From positions 186,001 to 250,000 of the forward strand of contig QEYB01000255.1 in NCBI GenBank assembly GCA_017562135.1: 64,000 nt of DNA. The letters are read 5' to 3'. The notes under the pieces were generated by a model that saw only the letters and a list, made by a program, of their open reading frames with translations, did not search any database and was not told the origin of the DNA. Shown here in pieces: positions 26,301-37,963 of this stretch. Origin of the DNA: Dipylidium caninum (Eukaryota > Platyhelminthes > Cestoda > Cyclophyllidea > Dipylidiidae). The position numbers were made by a program, and so were the translations under genes. How positions within the stretch are numbered: position 1 is the first letter of the stretch; each line of letters opens with the position of its first letter.

Positions 26301-29300
26301 TCCCCTCTCCACCCCATCCACCACCACCTGTCCACAATCTCGACTAGCCCGAGCGGGCGGGCAGGAGGACGGGTGGACGGACGGACGCGCCCCGCACCTA
26401 CGCCTCGCACACATGGGCGCAGAACGGCCGTCGTTGTAATCGATTCGTTTGCGCATCGCTGCTATCCCTCAACGGGAGCATCGGCACCAACACGACTACA
26501 ATCGTCGCCATCATCACTAACATCAATTCAAGTGTGTGTTCGTGTATAAAAGTTTGTTCAGCGGATTCTTTCTTCGCCAAGGTGAAACCGTTGCCTCCTC
26601 AACCTCCGCCTCCACCTCCCCCTCCATGGTCGAGGCGTGGTCAACACCGCTGGGTCTCATTGCTGAGGCTCCTCATCCCGCCGTTTCATATCATCCTCAA
26701 CACCACCACCACCACCACCTCCAACCACTTCAGCAGCAATACATGGGTTTTGGTGTTTCTGCAGCGGCACTTCAGTGTCGTGATGTACAAAATTCTCATA
26801 GCATAGCGAACACTACCACTGCTATCACCACCTCGTCCTCTATATCTTCTAACTACCCCCATCACCACCAACACCACCACCACAATGAACAAAGTGGATC
26901 TTCACCTCACCCTCTTATTGGACTTCAAAGTGTTCCAATCGTAAGGCCTCTATATTGTTTTATGCCCCCCTGGGCTCTAGTCTATTACATATTTATTTCG
27001 TGATTTTTGGCGTTATCTTGGAAATCCGAAGATAAACAGTATTAGAGGATAGCGAGTTCTACACTTACCTTTAATATATGGACGAAACTGTCTACTTGTG
27101 AGCATTTTGTATATTTCCGTTGTAAAATGTTGTCGTCATGTACTCGAAACTGGCAGCGGGTGTGTTAATGCATCTTCAAGTATGTGACACCGAACACTGA
27201 ATTTAATTCTCAGAAGGTTCATCTTCTTCAATAAATAGCGAAACAACTTTCCGGTTATGTGAAAGGTACCATCACTTGAAATTTTCCGTCGGTTACTGTT
27301 ATTGCCCTGCTAGATCCTCCACAGTTCAATCTTATGTTTGTCCTCTTTATTTGATCATGATATTCGCGTTACACTGCTTTTCCAAATAGACGCTTCGCCT
27401 CACGCTTTTTTCGCAAATTTTTCAAGCGGCCGGAGTCAAAATGACTGATAAGTAGCGCTATCAGGTCGTTCACAGTCTCTAGGGGCTTACAATAGCCCAA
27501 ATAGGGACAATGTTTTGGTATTGTAATTAGTGTTTTTTCTTCATCTTCTGAATCCAATGTTGTGCGATCATGCCTACGCACTGCCTCCTTGCAGGAATTC
27601 CCTCCCCCGAGTGGTATGGACGTCTTGACACCGGGTTACCCCTACACTCCCCGAGTGCCCTCGGCTCTCCCGTTTCACGGCTCCCTTCAAGGCGGTCGAA
27701 TGTGCAGTCCCCATCCTCCTCCCCCTTCTGGTTAGTTTACTGTTGCGGAAGTGGAAAAGGAGGAGGAAGACAAGTATGGAATTTTATTGTGCCCACCGTA
27801 CTGCTAATTTAGGGCGCCACTTTTCATGTTGCCTGTCCTCCTCCTCCTGGATCTATTGAGGCAATAAAATTATGCCGTTTTATTGCCGATCTAACCCGAT
27901 TCCATGAACTTGTTCTCACTCCCACACACGGCTGTATGCAGCCAGAAAATGAGTGACCAGTCTTGAGAACTCACGCGTGAGACGCCATGTCTGCAGTTGT
28001 GTTGAATTTTAGTTTGCTTAATCCAGTTTGAATTTTATTTTTGTTATTTTACTAGACCTCGGTTGGCGAAAATTTTGTGCCCACATGTAGTTGGTTCACA
28101 TCGGATAAATTTGTCATCCCTATTTTCAGTGCCGTCACAGTGCCAGTCCACTCATCCCCCCGCCGCCTTGGCTTATCATCACCACACACAGCATTTCTCC
28201 GAATCCACTGCCAATCCCCTCCTCGTAAGCCGTTTGTCTGCTCTCCTCCTCACCCTTTTCCGCGTATTGATTTTGACCGTTCTGACAGATGGCCACGTTG
28301 TTTGCCTTGCTCTCCTTACTTTTATGCTGCGTTTTTAGAGTCCTCAAATTACTCCCGGAGCCTTCGGCGGTCTCGAGTGTCCTCCCACGAATATGGGTAG
28401 GTGACTATTAACACGCCTCTTCGAAGCTACCCCACCAGTGCACCCCCTTATTACGACACTATCATGTTTAAGGGGATAAAATTGACTCCCCACTCACGAG
28501 TCGTGCAGTTGTTGTGTCTGCATCGGTGGGTGGAAGCATAGGTGCCTTTGAGGCTATGCTGCCGCGCTCCAACCCAATCGCTGCTGGCGGCGGTCGCGGC
28601 GCCAAACGTGGTGGCGGCGGCGGTGGTAATGGTGGTGGGAGGCGGCGGAACACTACACCACTTCCGGGCACCTCCTACGGCACGGAGATGCCACTGCCAC
28701 CGCCCTCTATCGGCACCGACTCGGAGGGTGCGAACTCCCTGGACGGCCGAGAGGACGAGACGCCGGAGCAGAAGGCTGAACGCGAGAAATCTCGAAGGCA
28801 GGCGAATAATGCGCGTGAGCGGTACGTTCGTGAAGGAGTCGTCACTAACTTCATCTTTGCTGTTTCTGCCTCCTCAGGAGCTTTTAGAATGCTTGCAGAC
28901 TGCCCCTTGTCTCCGTTTGGAAAGGCTGTGGGGCCGTTTCACATTGCGGCGTCCTTTTGCAGGCCAAGGACTCGTTCAAAATTTCGCTTTAATTTATTGC
29001 AGACTAAACAGTATTTTTAGTAATAATAATAATAACGCGCTCTTCCTGCTCACTGTATAATTCGATCCACAAACTACTGAATATTTCTTATTGTCTTCCA
29101 CAATTCTCATTTTATTTTGACGCTATAGGTAAGGTTGTTAGGTGAATTAACCGAGAAATTTCTATAAATTGCCTTCAGAAAAATACTTTTTTACTTATTT
29201 TGGCTGTGTTTGTCTAATAGCCGTATTTCCCCTTGCCAAGTAACGATTTTTTCTTCAAAATCATCCTCATCCCTCGTCTGAGAGACGATAATTCGTCACG

Positions 29301-32300
29301 ATTTAAGTGTACACGAATTTTATTTCCGTCACTTATCCCAGTTCTGTTATCCTGCAACCACTTCATGAATAGCTAGTAACGTCTCTTTGCAAATCGCAAC
29401 TGACCTTAAAAAAGATTTGGACGCCTTTATATAATTCAGTCTATCGATCGCGGCATCGATATGGGGCGGGTTGGGCTTAGTGTTATCCCCGTCCCGATGG
29501 GCCAATTGTTGGCGATCGCCTCGTCCGTCCTCCACTCCTCCATTGCTTCTTCCACTTGTCAAAGTCATTCCTCTCTAGTTGAACATGGAGATTGTCTGAA
29601 TGTTGAATGAATGCCCTCATTTTTGAGAATGGAATCGGTGTACTAAGTCCCATTCCCATCTCTTGAGGAGATGCCTCAGGGAAATGGGAGTTGTTTAGTC
29701 GACTGGTGACGAAACTCCCGTCCTACGTACTTATATAAATATATGTGTGTGTACTATAGCTTTTGCACTTCTCTCATATTCCATTTTTTCCGGGAAACCA
29801 TTCTTGAAATTCGGCAATCACTTTCCTTTTCAAAAATCGGCTACGGAATCCCTTTATAGTTTGTTTTTATTTCTTTCTCTCCACTGGTTTCTGTCCTCGG
29901 TCGCTAGAATTGATGCCTTCGTGCTGTTCGAGGGAGCAAAATAGTGGTAAATTTTCGTATTTCGAGGTCCACTGGACTTCGTCTGAAATGTCACGTGTGC
30001 TCTCGTCTTTTCTCAATTGTTCTTTTGTCACGTCCACGGTGACATCCATAAATTGGGGATGGTGATTGTGTCCGTCTCAAAAACCGTGACAAACTGCCCA
30101 GTTTTGCGTATTAAAGGTAGTTTGCGCGGGGATAAAGTATGACGGGCCAAACCTACAACACCCAGCCGCCTCTTCTGCAGCTCTCATCTGTGGTAGGGCC
30201 GTCAACGTTATCTTTGCGCTATCATAATCAGAGCGTCTGTCGGAATCCCGTTCTTCGAGGAAACCTCCTCCGATATCCGAATAAACTTGGCTGTGGAGTA
30301 ATAGAAGTAACTGTTATGCCATCCTCAGGATCGGTAGTAATACAATACATTATTTTGTAAAGAAACATCTTGGCCGTTCGCAGTCTTGACTGGGCGGTGA
30401 TGACTCAATACTCGATTCAGATACATTCGTGCTGAGGTCACAAAGTCAACATAGACTGGAAATCTCTACGTTGAAATATTTGGGAGTTCAAGGTAGCCCT
30501 TCCGGACATTTCTAGTTCGCGATGGGGACAAAAATAACACTGTTCTACCGTTAGGATAATAAAATTACTTTACTTCTATTCGACTTTCGTCAATTTGAAT
30601 TTGCATGGGTCTTTAATCACTTACAATGACTTCCTTTCGCAAACGATTTGTTTCTCGAATGCAGCCTTCGAGTGCGTGAAATCAACGACGCTTTCAAGGA
30701 ATTGGGTCAAATGATTAACCTTCATACGGGCAATTCCCAGCCCCTCACAAAGCTGATGATTCTGCAGCAGGCCGTCACCGTGATAAGTACCCTCGAGCAT
30801 GAAGTCAGAGGTAGCGCTGCTGGCTTTTGATACGGCAATGGGCAGCGACAGCTTTGCATGTACCTCGGGACTGTGAACGGGTGTACGCATGTCTGCATGT
30901 GGCCTGTATTGTTTTGTCATTTGTTGCTTTGCAGAGTGCGCGTTCGCGACATCAACGATGCCTTCAAAGAACTCGGACGCATGTGCATGATCCACCTGAA
31001 AAATGACCGACCTCAGACAAAACTCACTATTCTTCAACAAGCCGTCACCCTCATTACCAAGCTTGAACAACAAGTCCGCGGTACTGCTGTTAATGCAATT
31101 TTTTTGCTTTTCGGCCCACCCCTTCTTCCTAACGCCTATTTTCCTGTTTCTTTTCCAGAGAGGAACATGAATCCGAAACAGGCGTGTCTTCGTAAGCGCG
31201 AGGAGGAGAAAAGTGATGAGGCTGCAGAACTCCATTGTTCACCCGCCTCAATTGTGGGGGCCGCAATGGATACACCGGTGGGACAGATCAGTATGCCACC
31301 CTCCGGTGCTTCTGTAGGTGCTGCCGCCACCGTTACTACCCCTTACGAACACGGTGGGTTTTTCGCGTTGCTTAAGGGGATTAGTAAGGTTCCACTACGA
31401 TTTTTATCTACCACAAACGAGTTAGGTTGGTGTCGCAATGCCTTTTCTGTGCAATCATTTGGATTAAATCTCTTCGATACCGAGTAATCTAGGTGCATTA
31501 TTTACGTGGGCCGCGGTGCTCATTGTCTTTGCAAAATGTGTTTGATAGCGTCCATTTTTCGCTAGGTTGGGTATGTTTTTCTTTTATGAAAATCTGGAAA
31601 AAAAAAAAATTGAAAAAGAGTTGTGGTCTACAACATTAAACACATTCAATGTCTTAACACGTCTTTAGGCGCTGAAGGTTTGCTATTTGTGGAGTTGTAA
31701 CTTATATCCGGATAACCGCGAGAATTTTATAACGTGTCTGAGGACCGAATGAATATATCGAGCTTTATGCTAACGCGATTATTTGGCTAAGGTCGCGGAC
31801 GTTTTTTAGAGCTTATATCGTCATTTATTCCCATTGTTTACAACTACGAGATATCCCGAATGGCATATTGCCCCCCCCCCCCCCCTCTCTCACTCTCTCA
31901 AATCTTTTTGCTTACTTGATTCTTAAGACACGATTGACTTCGGCCTGAACCGAGACTATTTTTCTATTAGCGGAGTCATTGTCGTTGTTTTTATTGTTGG
32001 TAGAGATGTTATAACTTCAGGACTTATTGGTAGAGATCATCGAACATTCTACAGGTCTTTATCATCAACACCCATCATATCCGACCAACACGGGAGGAGT
32101 TCCTAATAACAGTGGGAGCAACGTGGGCTACTCGCCAATGTATCCCCCCTACCCACCTACCTTGCCTCAGGGTTGGTCAGCCCAGCAGAGCATGGACTAC
32201 CTCCACCCCTACCTGCCGCCATTGCCGACGCAGCCCCCAGCCACGACAGAAGGAGAGGTTGTAACTGCCTCTCCTGTGGTGGTGTCGGCAGCTGACGTAC

Positions 32301-32539
32301 AGCCACCACCGCTGAAACAATCGAGATGTACAACGGAACCAAATGATTTTAATCACACATCGGCGACGATGTCGGAGAACGATCGCATAGAGACCTCTGA
32401 AGATGATCCAAATATTACTTCAAAGAAAAACGTTGAAGATGGAGATGGCGATGAGGAGGAGGAGGAAGATGAAGAAGGGGAAGAAGATGAGGAAAATGCT
32501 TCTTCCGGTGACGAAAATGCTGAGGTGTCCCCCCTATGA
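23347..32539 (+). CDS. da: Class I bHLH transcription factor (E-protein; daughterless/TCF3/TCF4/TCF12 family)
   Basis: E-proteins bind E-box DNA as homodimers or with tissue-specific bHLH partners. Exons 23323-23491 (ATG at 23347), 23921-23943, 24103-24157, 24228-24289, 26013-26235, 26582-26940, 27595-27730, 28130-28224, 28339-28396, 28509-28821, then one of 30665-30810 or 30935-31080, then 31159-31353 and 32055-32539, all join in phase to 764 residues. The N-terminal two thirds are Ser/Pro/His-rich and low in complexity, with Ala and His runs. The basic region, [17 protein letters not shown], is on the exon ending at 28821. The helix-loop-helix is on the alternative exon. The E-protein-specific extension [18 protein letters not shown] opens the 31159 exon. 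The C-terminus is a Glu/Asp-rich tail before TGA. The ATG could be preceded by an upstream exon. The 23-nt exon 23921-23943 is a true microexon by phase. Confidence 0.94.
24290..26012 (+). other. Long E-protein intron, no gene recognised
   Basis: Intron of about 1.7 kb between exons 24228-24289 (donor GTAAGT) and 26013-26235 (acceptor ttttttag). Two overlapping open frames at 25404-25922 are low-complexity pyrimidine-rich sequence and not convincing as genes. It contains a 15-base C tract at 25833-25847, a CGTACATACGTACG-type alternating stretch near 25586-25612, and a tandem AGGTCTCGGT duplication near 25370-25391. Confidence 0.5.
28822..30664 (+). other. Long intron before the alternative bHLH exons
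   Basis: Intron of about 1.8 kb from donor GTACGT at 28822 to the exon A acceptor at 30664. No coding exon is supported. This intron and the 124-nt spacer 30811-30934 would hold any elements that choose between bHLH exons A and B. The sequence shows no obvious repeated copy of the flanking exons. Confidence 0.45.
30665..30810 (+). CDS. da: Alternative bHLH exon A of the E-protein gene
   Basis: 146-nt exon with acceptor tgcag and donor GTAGCG. It takes two leftover bases (CG) from exon 28509-28821 and leaves one (G). It encodes the end of the basic region plus helix 1, loop and helix 2: [16 protein letters not shown], a diverged loop [13 protein letters not shown], then [18 protein letters not shown]. 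It starts with Leu after ARER, as E12 does. It is 31 of 48 residues identical to exon B by hand count. It is the more diverged of the two, mainly in the end of helix 1 and the loop. Confidence 0.9.
30935..31080 (+). CDS. da: Alternative bHLH exon B of the E-protein gene
   Basis: 146-nt exon with acceptor tttgcag and donor GTACTG, in exactly the same phase as exon A and 124 nt downstream. It encodes [16 protein letters not shown], the canonical E-protein loop [13 protein letters not shown], then [19 protein letters not shown]. It starts with Val after ARER and has the MHLK-type loop, as E47 does, and is the exon closest to the family consensus. The following 78-nt intron has no in-frame stop. 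Confidence 0.92.
31871..31900. repeat. Poly-C tract followed by CT-rich repeat
   Basis: Fifteen consecutive C at 31871-31885 followed by TCTCTCACTCTCTC, inside the last intron of the E-protein gene. A similar 15-base C tract lies at 25833-25847 and a ten-base one at 46632-46641. Such tracts are error-prone in assembly. Confidence 0.8.
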
Positions 32540-33721
32540 ATCAGTGCTGTGTGCTCCTATCCTCTTCTGAACAAAAGATTGATGTAAAGACGGTTCATCT
32601 TCCCCTTCAATCTTGTTCAGTGGTCGTTTCTTTAGATTTTTGTAGCTTGGAAATGAAATGAAACATTACTGCATAAGAAGACGGATTGTAGATAATCTAA
32701 TTTTTTCTCTGTTTCTGTACCATTGTAACTGGAGTTGGAGTTCGTAAGGCCTTAATGCCTACCGACAGTTAGGTGTTGTCGTACTCCAAACGTTGATTGA
32801 ACCCCCAGAGAGCATTTCTCCAGTTTTTTGATAGGCTTCCCTAGTTTATATAAGAATGAAATTGCAGTGTCATCAATGCGTCGACACTTCCGTCAATGGT
32901 GTTGTGTTTGTTACTATTTTTTATAAGTAGATCATCAGCAGGACGGTGGAACGTAGATTCACTTTATAGGTGTGCTCAAGCGTCTCCGGTAGTGAAGATT
33001 TTCCTGAACTAAAGGCTTAGTCGTGCATATGCGCACCAGGGTCTGTTGGCACTAAGTAGAGTACGTCGACGTTAAGTGTGGTGCTGCTGTAAAATTGTGA
33101 AGTTTATCTTATGAAACGCGTGAGAGCTTGGTCTGAGCCCTCGACGGCTGCTGGGAGCCCTCGTGTCTTGAAATTTGGCAGAGTTTATCAGGCACGCAAG
33201 TGGTACGTCAACTTATTGTGATGCGGCTGCATATGTACATTTCCTCAGTCTCGACGAAATGTGCTATTTCAGGCGGTTTTAAATGCTAATGTCGAGTTAC
33301 TAAGCTCGGAAGACCATGCTGGTGCACGCCCAACCAATACTATGGACGGGCGTTCATTTAGGGTTTAAATTGCCGTTCGTTATTCTTTCAAGGTCTGGCT
33401 GACTACGCGTGTCATTCACACTAACTCAATCTTCATACTGATATAATTCCTCGTAGAATGTCCCCAAAATCTGTCATCACCTCCATTTTAATTTTGCTTA
33501 TCGTCATTTTCTTTTGCCGAAACGAAATAATCCTAAAGTTTACGGGACTAGTTCGGAAGAAGAAAAATTGCGACAAACTTTCTTAAACGTGAATTTGTAC
33601 ATGCCCTATTAGAGGCGATGTAAAGGACTGTGGCGCCTGTACTTGCGAAGTTGAAATTGTTAAAATGATGTCAAGTATGGGAAGAAGCGAATAAAAAATA
33701 TGCGTTGGGAGTAACAATAAA
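32540..33721 (+). other. Probable 3' untranslated region of the E-protein gene
   Basis: No coding frame follows the TGA. The first AATAAA hexamers downstream are at 33690-33695 and 33716-33721, implying a 3' UTR of about 1.2 kb if they are used. The stretch is moderately AT-rich and has no recognised repeat. Confidence 0.4.
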
Positions 33722-34349
33722 GTATCGGTCACCTTAAAGTAGATTCAGCAAGAATCGCGGTTGTTCAATTTCTAAAAATATCTCTCAAAATATCAAATGG
33801 GTGATAGGCTTCTCCTTACCTGAAATGACATAACGCAACAAAGTCTTCCGCAGCTCCAAATGGAAGATATTGTGTAAAGCATGTTTCATGGGAGTACTCA
33901 TATAGCTATGTTGAATGTTAGACATTCGATCAATCAATTCAAATTAAGAACTCTGCATCTTTCTAAAAATTAAACCTGGACATTTAATTTTACTGCCTAA
34001 AGAACATTGCCTAAAATATGCTTCAAATCGATATTTCATCATGGTACATAAGTATACCGAGCTTTCAGCGCCAAAAATCACGAGTGTAACAACTATAAGT
34101 CGCGGATATAATGGCGGAACGACACAAATTGATTAGGTGTAAGTTAAGATCATATTTCATTTTAAGCGCCGATAACTGGCGGTCATTCTATGAGTGTCAA
34201 AATCCTTAAGAAGTAGTCGAAAATGAACACAGAATTGCATACTTACAAATGAAAATGAACGACAGGATAGTCAAATATTACATTTATTATTGCAAAAAAG
34301 TCTGGAAATGCAATGTGTGGCGTAATAGAGCGCTGGTGATACCGTTCCT
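33722..34349. other. Intergenic, nothing recognised
   Basis: AT-rich sequence between the E-protein 3' end and a small convergent minus-strand gene candidate. No supported coding frame or RNA gene was seen. Confidence 0.45.
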
Positions 34350-35004
34350 TTACATGAGATCACACGAACTCCGTTTACAGCAGAAGATTCGGGTTAAAAC
34401 GGAACTCTTTTTGTTTAGAAAATGTGGAGGAAAGAGGTCCAGATCGGCGTATTCGGTTTCAAGGGCCGTCTTATGGTCGAACGTGCAACCGTTTAATTGT
34501 AATATTTCAACCGTCCCGTCATCCGCCAAAGGCGATAAAAACTTCGTGTTGTACACGTCGCTGAGAGAAAAAATTGAGGGTTGCGTTAAAGAGCGGTCAT
34601 GAAAATATTAACACATAGTGGAAGAAAAAAAAATGTGGGTCAGGAGATGAAAAGATCCAAAGGAAAAAAGAAGTTAACGTAAACAGATAAGAGCAAAAAA
34701 CCAAATTTATACAAAACAAAACCAGAGGGCAATGTGGCAAACGTCCTTAGACAGCAAAAGCGCATATGATGTATCGGGGACAATGGACTTGCACAGGGGA
34801 TTCCTCGTCGGAACTAATCGAAATCAAGGGTTGGGTCTGTTCCTCCGATAGTTTCTTTAAGTATTGGACCTCTCTGTTCCTAAGGGGTACATTAAGACGG
34901 TCCCTTGAAAGCAGGTGATAACGTCGTCCTTTGGTAGATGTATTGTCATGTTGGAAATCAACAATTTCCGCTCCGTGTAAGGCTGTAGGCGGTTCTTCGC
35001 TCAT
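34350..35004 (-). CDS. Unrecognised small two-exon gene candidate
   Basis: Not assigned to a family. A minus-strand frame opens with ATG at 35004 (MSEEPPTALHGAEIVDF) and runs through charged sequence ending near LISISSDEESPV. A second frame follows a strong pyrimidine-rich acceptor (caattttttctctcag) at about 34565. It encodes a sequence with a real-protein look: LADDGTVEILQLNGCTFDH, KTALETEYADLDLFPPHFL, then a basic Cys-containing end and a stop near 34350. The donor joining the two was not settled: GTGCAAG and GTCCAT near 34790 both leave a phase mismatch. An exon may be missing, or the start may lie elsewhere. The gene would be convergent with the E-protein gene. Confidence 0.4.
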
Positions 35005-35416
35005 CGCAGCTGGAGTTCAGACCGGCCCCAAAGACTCTCAGCCCCAAACAATTAAACAACGCGCGTCGCAAAGGAGTAAATTGTGACTGAAGGTGATATA
35101 TGTCAGATGAGATGAAGAAATCTTACGATTTTTAGGGGTAAAACACATATCAAAACATGTTGTATCATTAATTATGCAGTGGTTTGGGGCCTGAATTTGA
35201 GACCTTGCACCATTTGGGTGTATCCTTGACAATGGCAGTCTTCAACGATAACTCTAATTCCATAGGCCCTACGATAGACTACATCGAATCGGATAGGACA
35301 ATCGAACGTCTATAGCATCTCTTGTGCGTCTTTTCGAACTGCTCAGTGTCCCATAAGCACATTTGAATTGCATAAAATTCTATTTCATAATTATGACGTA
35401 GCAGTCTACCAAAATT

Positions 35417-35632
35417 ATGTTTTTTCACATGGCTTTAGATGAGAGAGGATCCCAGCTTCCAAATAGTATACAACCTGAAACGTCAGTTGAGTCCTTTCGA
35501 TCCGTTTTTCGACGCCAATTTGCCATTTATTCCGAGAGCTGTGCTACGCAGCCTTTTACTCCCCATCTGGTCCCCTTTCTACGCGGAGTTAAAGTAGAGG
35601 TACTTGCGCCGATTAATGCCAAGCCGATAGCG
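35417..35632 (+). CDS. Possible first coding exon, unassigned
   Basis: A 72-codon open frame begins with ATG at 35417 (a second ATG at 35429) and ends exactly on a codon at a strong GTGAGT donor. It contains SFRSVFRRQFAIYSESC and PHLVPFLRGVKVEVLAPINA. No continuing exon was identified before the P450 start at 35974, and no family was recognised. It may be a 5' exon of the P450 transcript, a small separate gene, or chance. Confidence 0.3.
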
Positions 35633-35973
35633 GTGAGTCTCAAGTTTGTGGGAATTTCAAAGTTAATAATTGTGTGCAATGGTACATAATCAATGCTACA
35701 ATCCCTTCACTTACTTAATGTAAATTTTAAAAGGATCGGTGAAATTATGGTTCACTTATTTAGTTGTCTATATTGTTGACTGGCAAACCGCAATGAGACC
35801 TATGAATTGTTACAAACTCATATGGAGACTAATGACTAAAATAAATCTGGACTGGCATCTATAAATCGTTACGCATTCCCGTTGCTTCTTCATCCCGTTA
35901 CGTAAGAGCCAATGAAAACTGCGTTCCCACTGTATTAGGTCGGGTGGCTTCGGTATGGGTGCGGGCTTGAGAG

Positions 35974-37963
35974 ATGGAAGATGGGGCTTCATATCATGCC
36001 TTTTTTTCCAATAACAGATCAACTGATATAGTATTGAAAACTGTATTTACTGTATTCTTATTTGTCGGTATCGTTTTTTGCATTTCATGGCTAAACAGTC
36101 TTCGTGTAAGTGCTTCGTTATGGCTCTTTTCATTGTTTAGCTCCGTTCTCGTCATCATCGAAACGTGCAATCATTTGGCATTTCTGACTTTTCGAGTTTA
36201 TTCTTGCTTGGTTCTATCAAAAAATTCAGTCTACTGTGTAACCATGATACTGAGAATGTGACTGTATCCTTTCGTCTCAACACTCGGGTTGTTACCATTA
36301 TTTCCCAGTGGTCTCGTATCGAGGAACTCCGCAACAACGTGAAACTTAAAACGTGTTTCTCAAAATGCCCCTGTAAGCATGATCTTTACTACAAGTATTA
36401 ACTTATGATTTAAAACCAGAAATGAGATTTGATATGCCGGCTATTTAGTTATTGTTAAGGCCACATTGATTGTTGCAAGGTTTCACTTTCCATTTTAATT
36501 ATAAGAGTAGTCTAACTAAAAAAGGACCTTGGTTCATTTCCCACCCGTTAATGACAATCCGCTAGCCGATTTATTTCTTCGCCTGAACCTGTCGTAATAG
36601 CTAGATTTTGTCCCCGGCCTCCAAGATTCCCGCTTTAGATGGAACTCTTCAAAAACTTCCCTCATCCATTCTAAATTGTTTTTCCCACCTAGCTTCTTTC
36701 TCATCGACGTGGAGAGGGCTACTTTTTTCCGATCCATTTACGGCGGACTACCAAAGACTGGAATATTTCGTTGAATTCGCCTCACAAACTATTCCAACCA
36801 ATGTTTTCATAAGCGCCTCCAATCGTGCTGTAGAGGCTTTTCTTAGCACCGCTCCTAAGGATATCACATTCGCCTCGACTAACGTTAATCAGCTCATTTT
36901 CCACACATTATTTCAGACATTTATACATTCATTCACCAAACCGACTTATCTTGATGTCCTCGGCAAATTTAGTGACCTCTCAAGTGGAGTTTTTCACCTT
37001 CACACCTTTGGTCGACTTCCTGAAAACTACCACATTGATGTACGTACGGTTGCACGTGCAGTGGATCGGCTCGTCGAGCCCTTCATATTTTTTGAATTGG
37101 ACCGAGGATCCAAAATAAAGCCTGACACTTTTCTTTCGTGTCTTTTACTTGCGAAACAGACATTTAGCCCTCCTCTCCTTGAGGATGTTGAGTCGTTTCT
37201 CACTACGAAGCACCTTAATCACATCTTATTTGAATTTTTCTTCCTCGGACACCACAGTCTTGTTCCGTGTCTTCGCACGCTGCTAGCGGCACTAGATTCC
37301 CGACCTGGATGGAGCAAAAGAATGTTCAGAGAACTGTCAGAACATCAAAAATGTTGTCCTTACATGTGCAGAAATCATAGAACCTCGTTAAATGTCAGTA
37401 ATCCAAAAGAAAGCCGACCAACCTGAAACAAGTTTAACAGCGCATTTCTCTTTTTAGGAAAAATGTTTGCATGTGGAAACGGAATGCCTTCCCTTCACTA
37501 AAGCGCTCTGTCTAGAAACTCTGCGCTTCACTGTAGCAGGCTGGCCCTTTGGGTGTTTGCGCGAAGCCTCTCGCGATGGAGAAGAATTTCTTGCCGGAGA
37601 CCTAGTGCTCCTTAACGAACCCGCTGTGTTTCATGACTCAATCCTCTGGTTTAGGAAACTTGATGCACCCTGGGACGGTAAACCTTCCCATCACGTCTTC
37701 GCGCCGACGGGACGCCAGGGAACGACAACCTCAAATTACCTCGCGTCTCGTGTGTTACTCGGTCAAAGGTGTGCTTTCTTCGTCGGATGTTTCTTTATCA
37801 TCTCCTCTTTGGGACAGTGGCAAATTTGTTTTTGCGGTGCTCCGTGAAGCAAACTCAAGAGGATGAGGCCGAGGAGTTCTTGGACTTACCCCTCTTTCTA
37901 CCCTTGGACTCGTCATTTATGCAGCATGCGATACTGCAGCAAAGGGATCCAAACACTTCTTAG
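35974..37963 (+). CDS. Cytochrome P450 monooxygenase, frame broken at the haem-binding loop
   Basis: Haem-thiolate monooxygenase, expected to be anchored in the ER. Exons: 35974-36105 (N-terminal membrane anchor, IVLKTVFTVFLFVGIVFCI), 36141-36372 (TVSFRLNTRVVTII then RIEELRN, the strand expected before the B helix), about 36605-37393 (central helices), and 37458-37963. P450 landmarks in order: I helix FEFFFLGHHSLVP, then RPGWSKRMFREL; K helix LPFTKALCLETLRF, holding the ExxR pair; then FGCLREASRD, GDLVLLNEPAVFHD, and a haem loop LLGQR-x-C followed by a hydrophobic L helix. The codon between Arg (37767-37769) and Cys (37772-37774) has only two bases (37770-37771), so the frame shifts there. 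With that base missing in the assembly, the family motif GxRxC is present. The junction between exon 2 and exon 3 is also out of phase, so a short exon near 36525-36600 may be missing. AATAAA lies at 38160-38165. Confidence 0.7.

Noticed and set aside
26094..26549. Long open frames on both strands over the E-protein exon at 26013-26235
   Set aside because: Shadows of the coding exon and of adjacent GC-rich intron; the exon frame itself joins its neighbours in phase.
35810..36022. 70-codon minus-strand frame with protein-like text
   Set aside because: Overlaps the P450 start on the opposite strand and has no splice sites; the P450 exon at 35974-36105 has a membrane anchor and a consensus donor.
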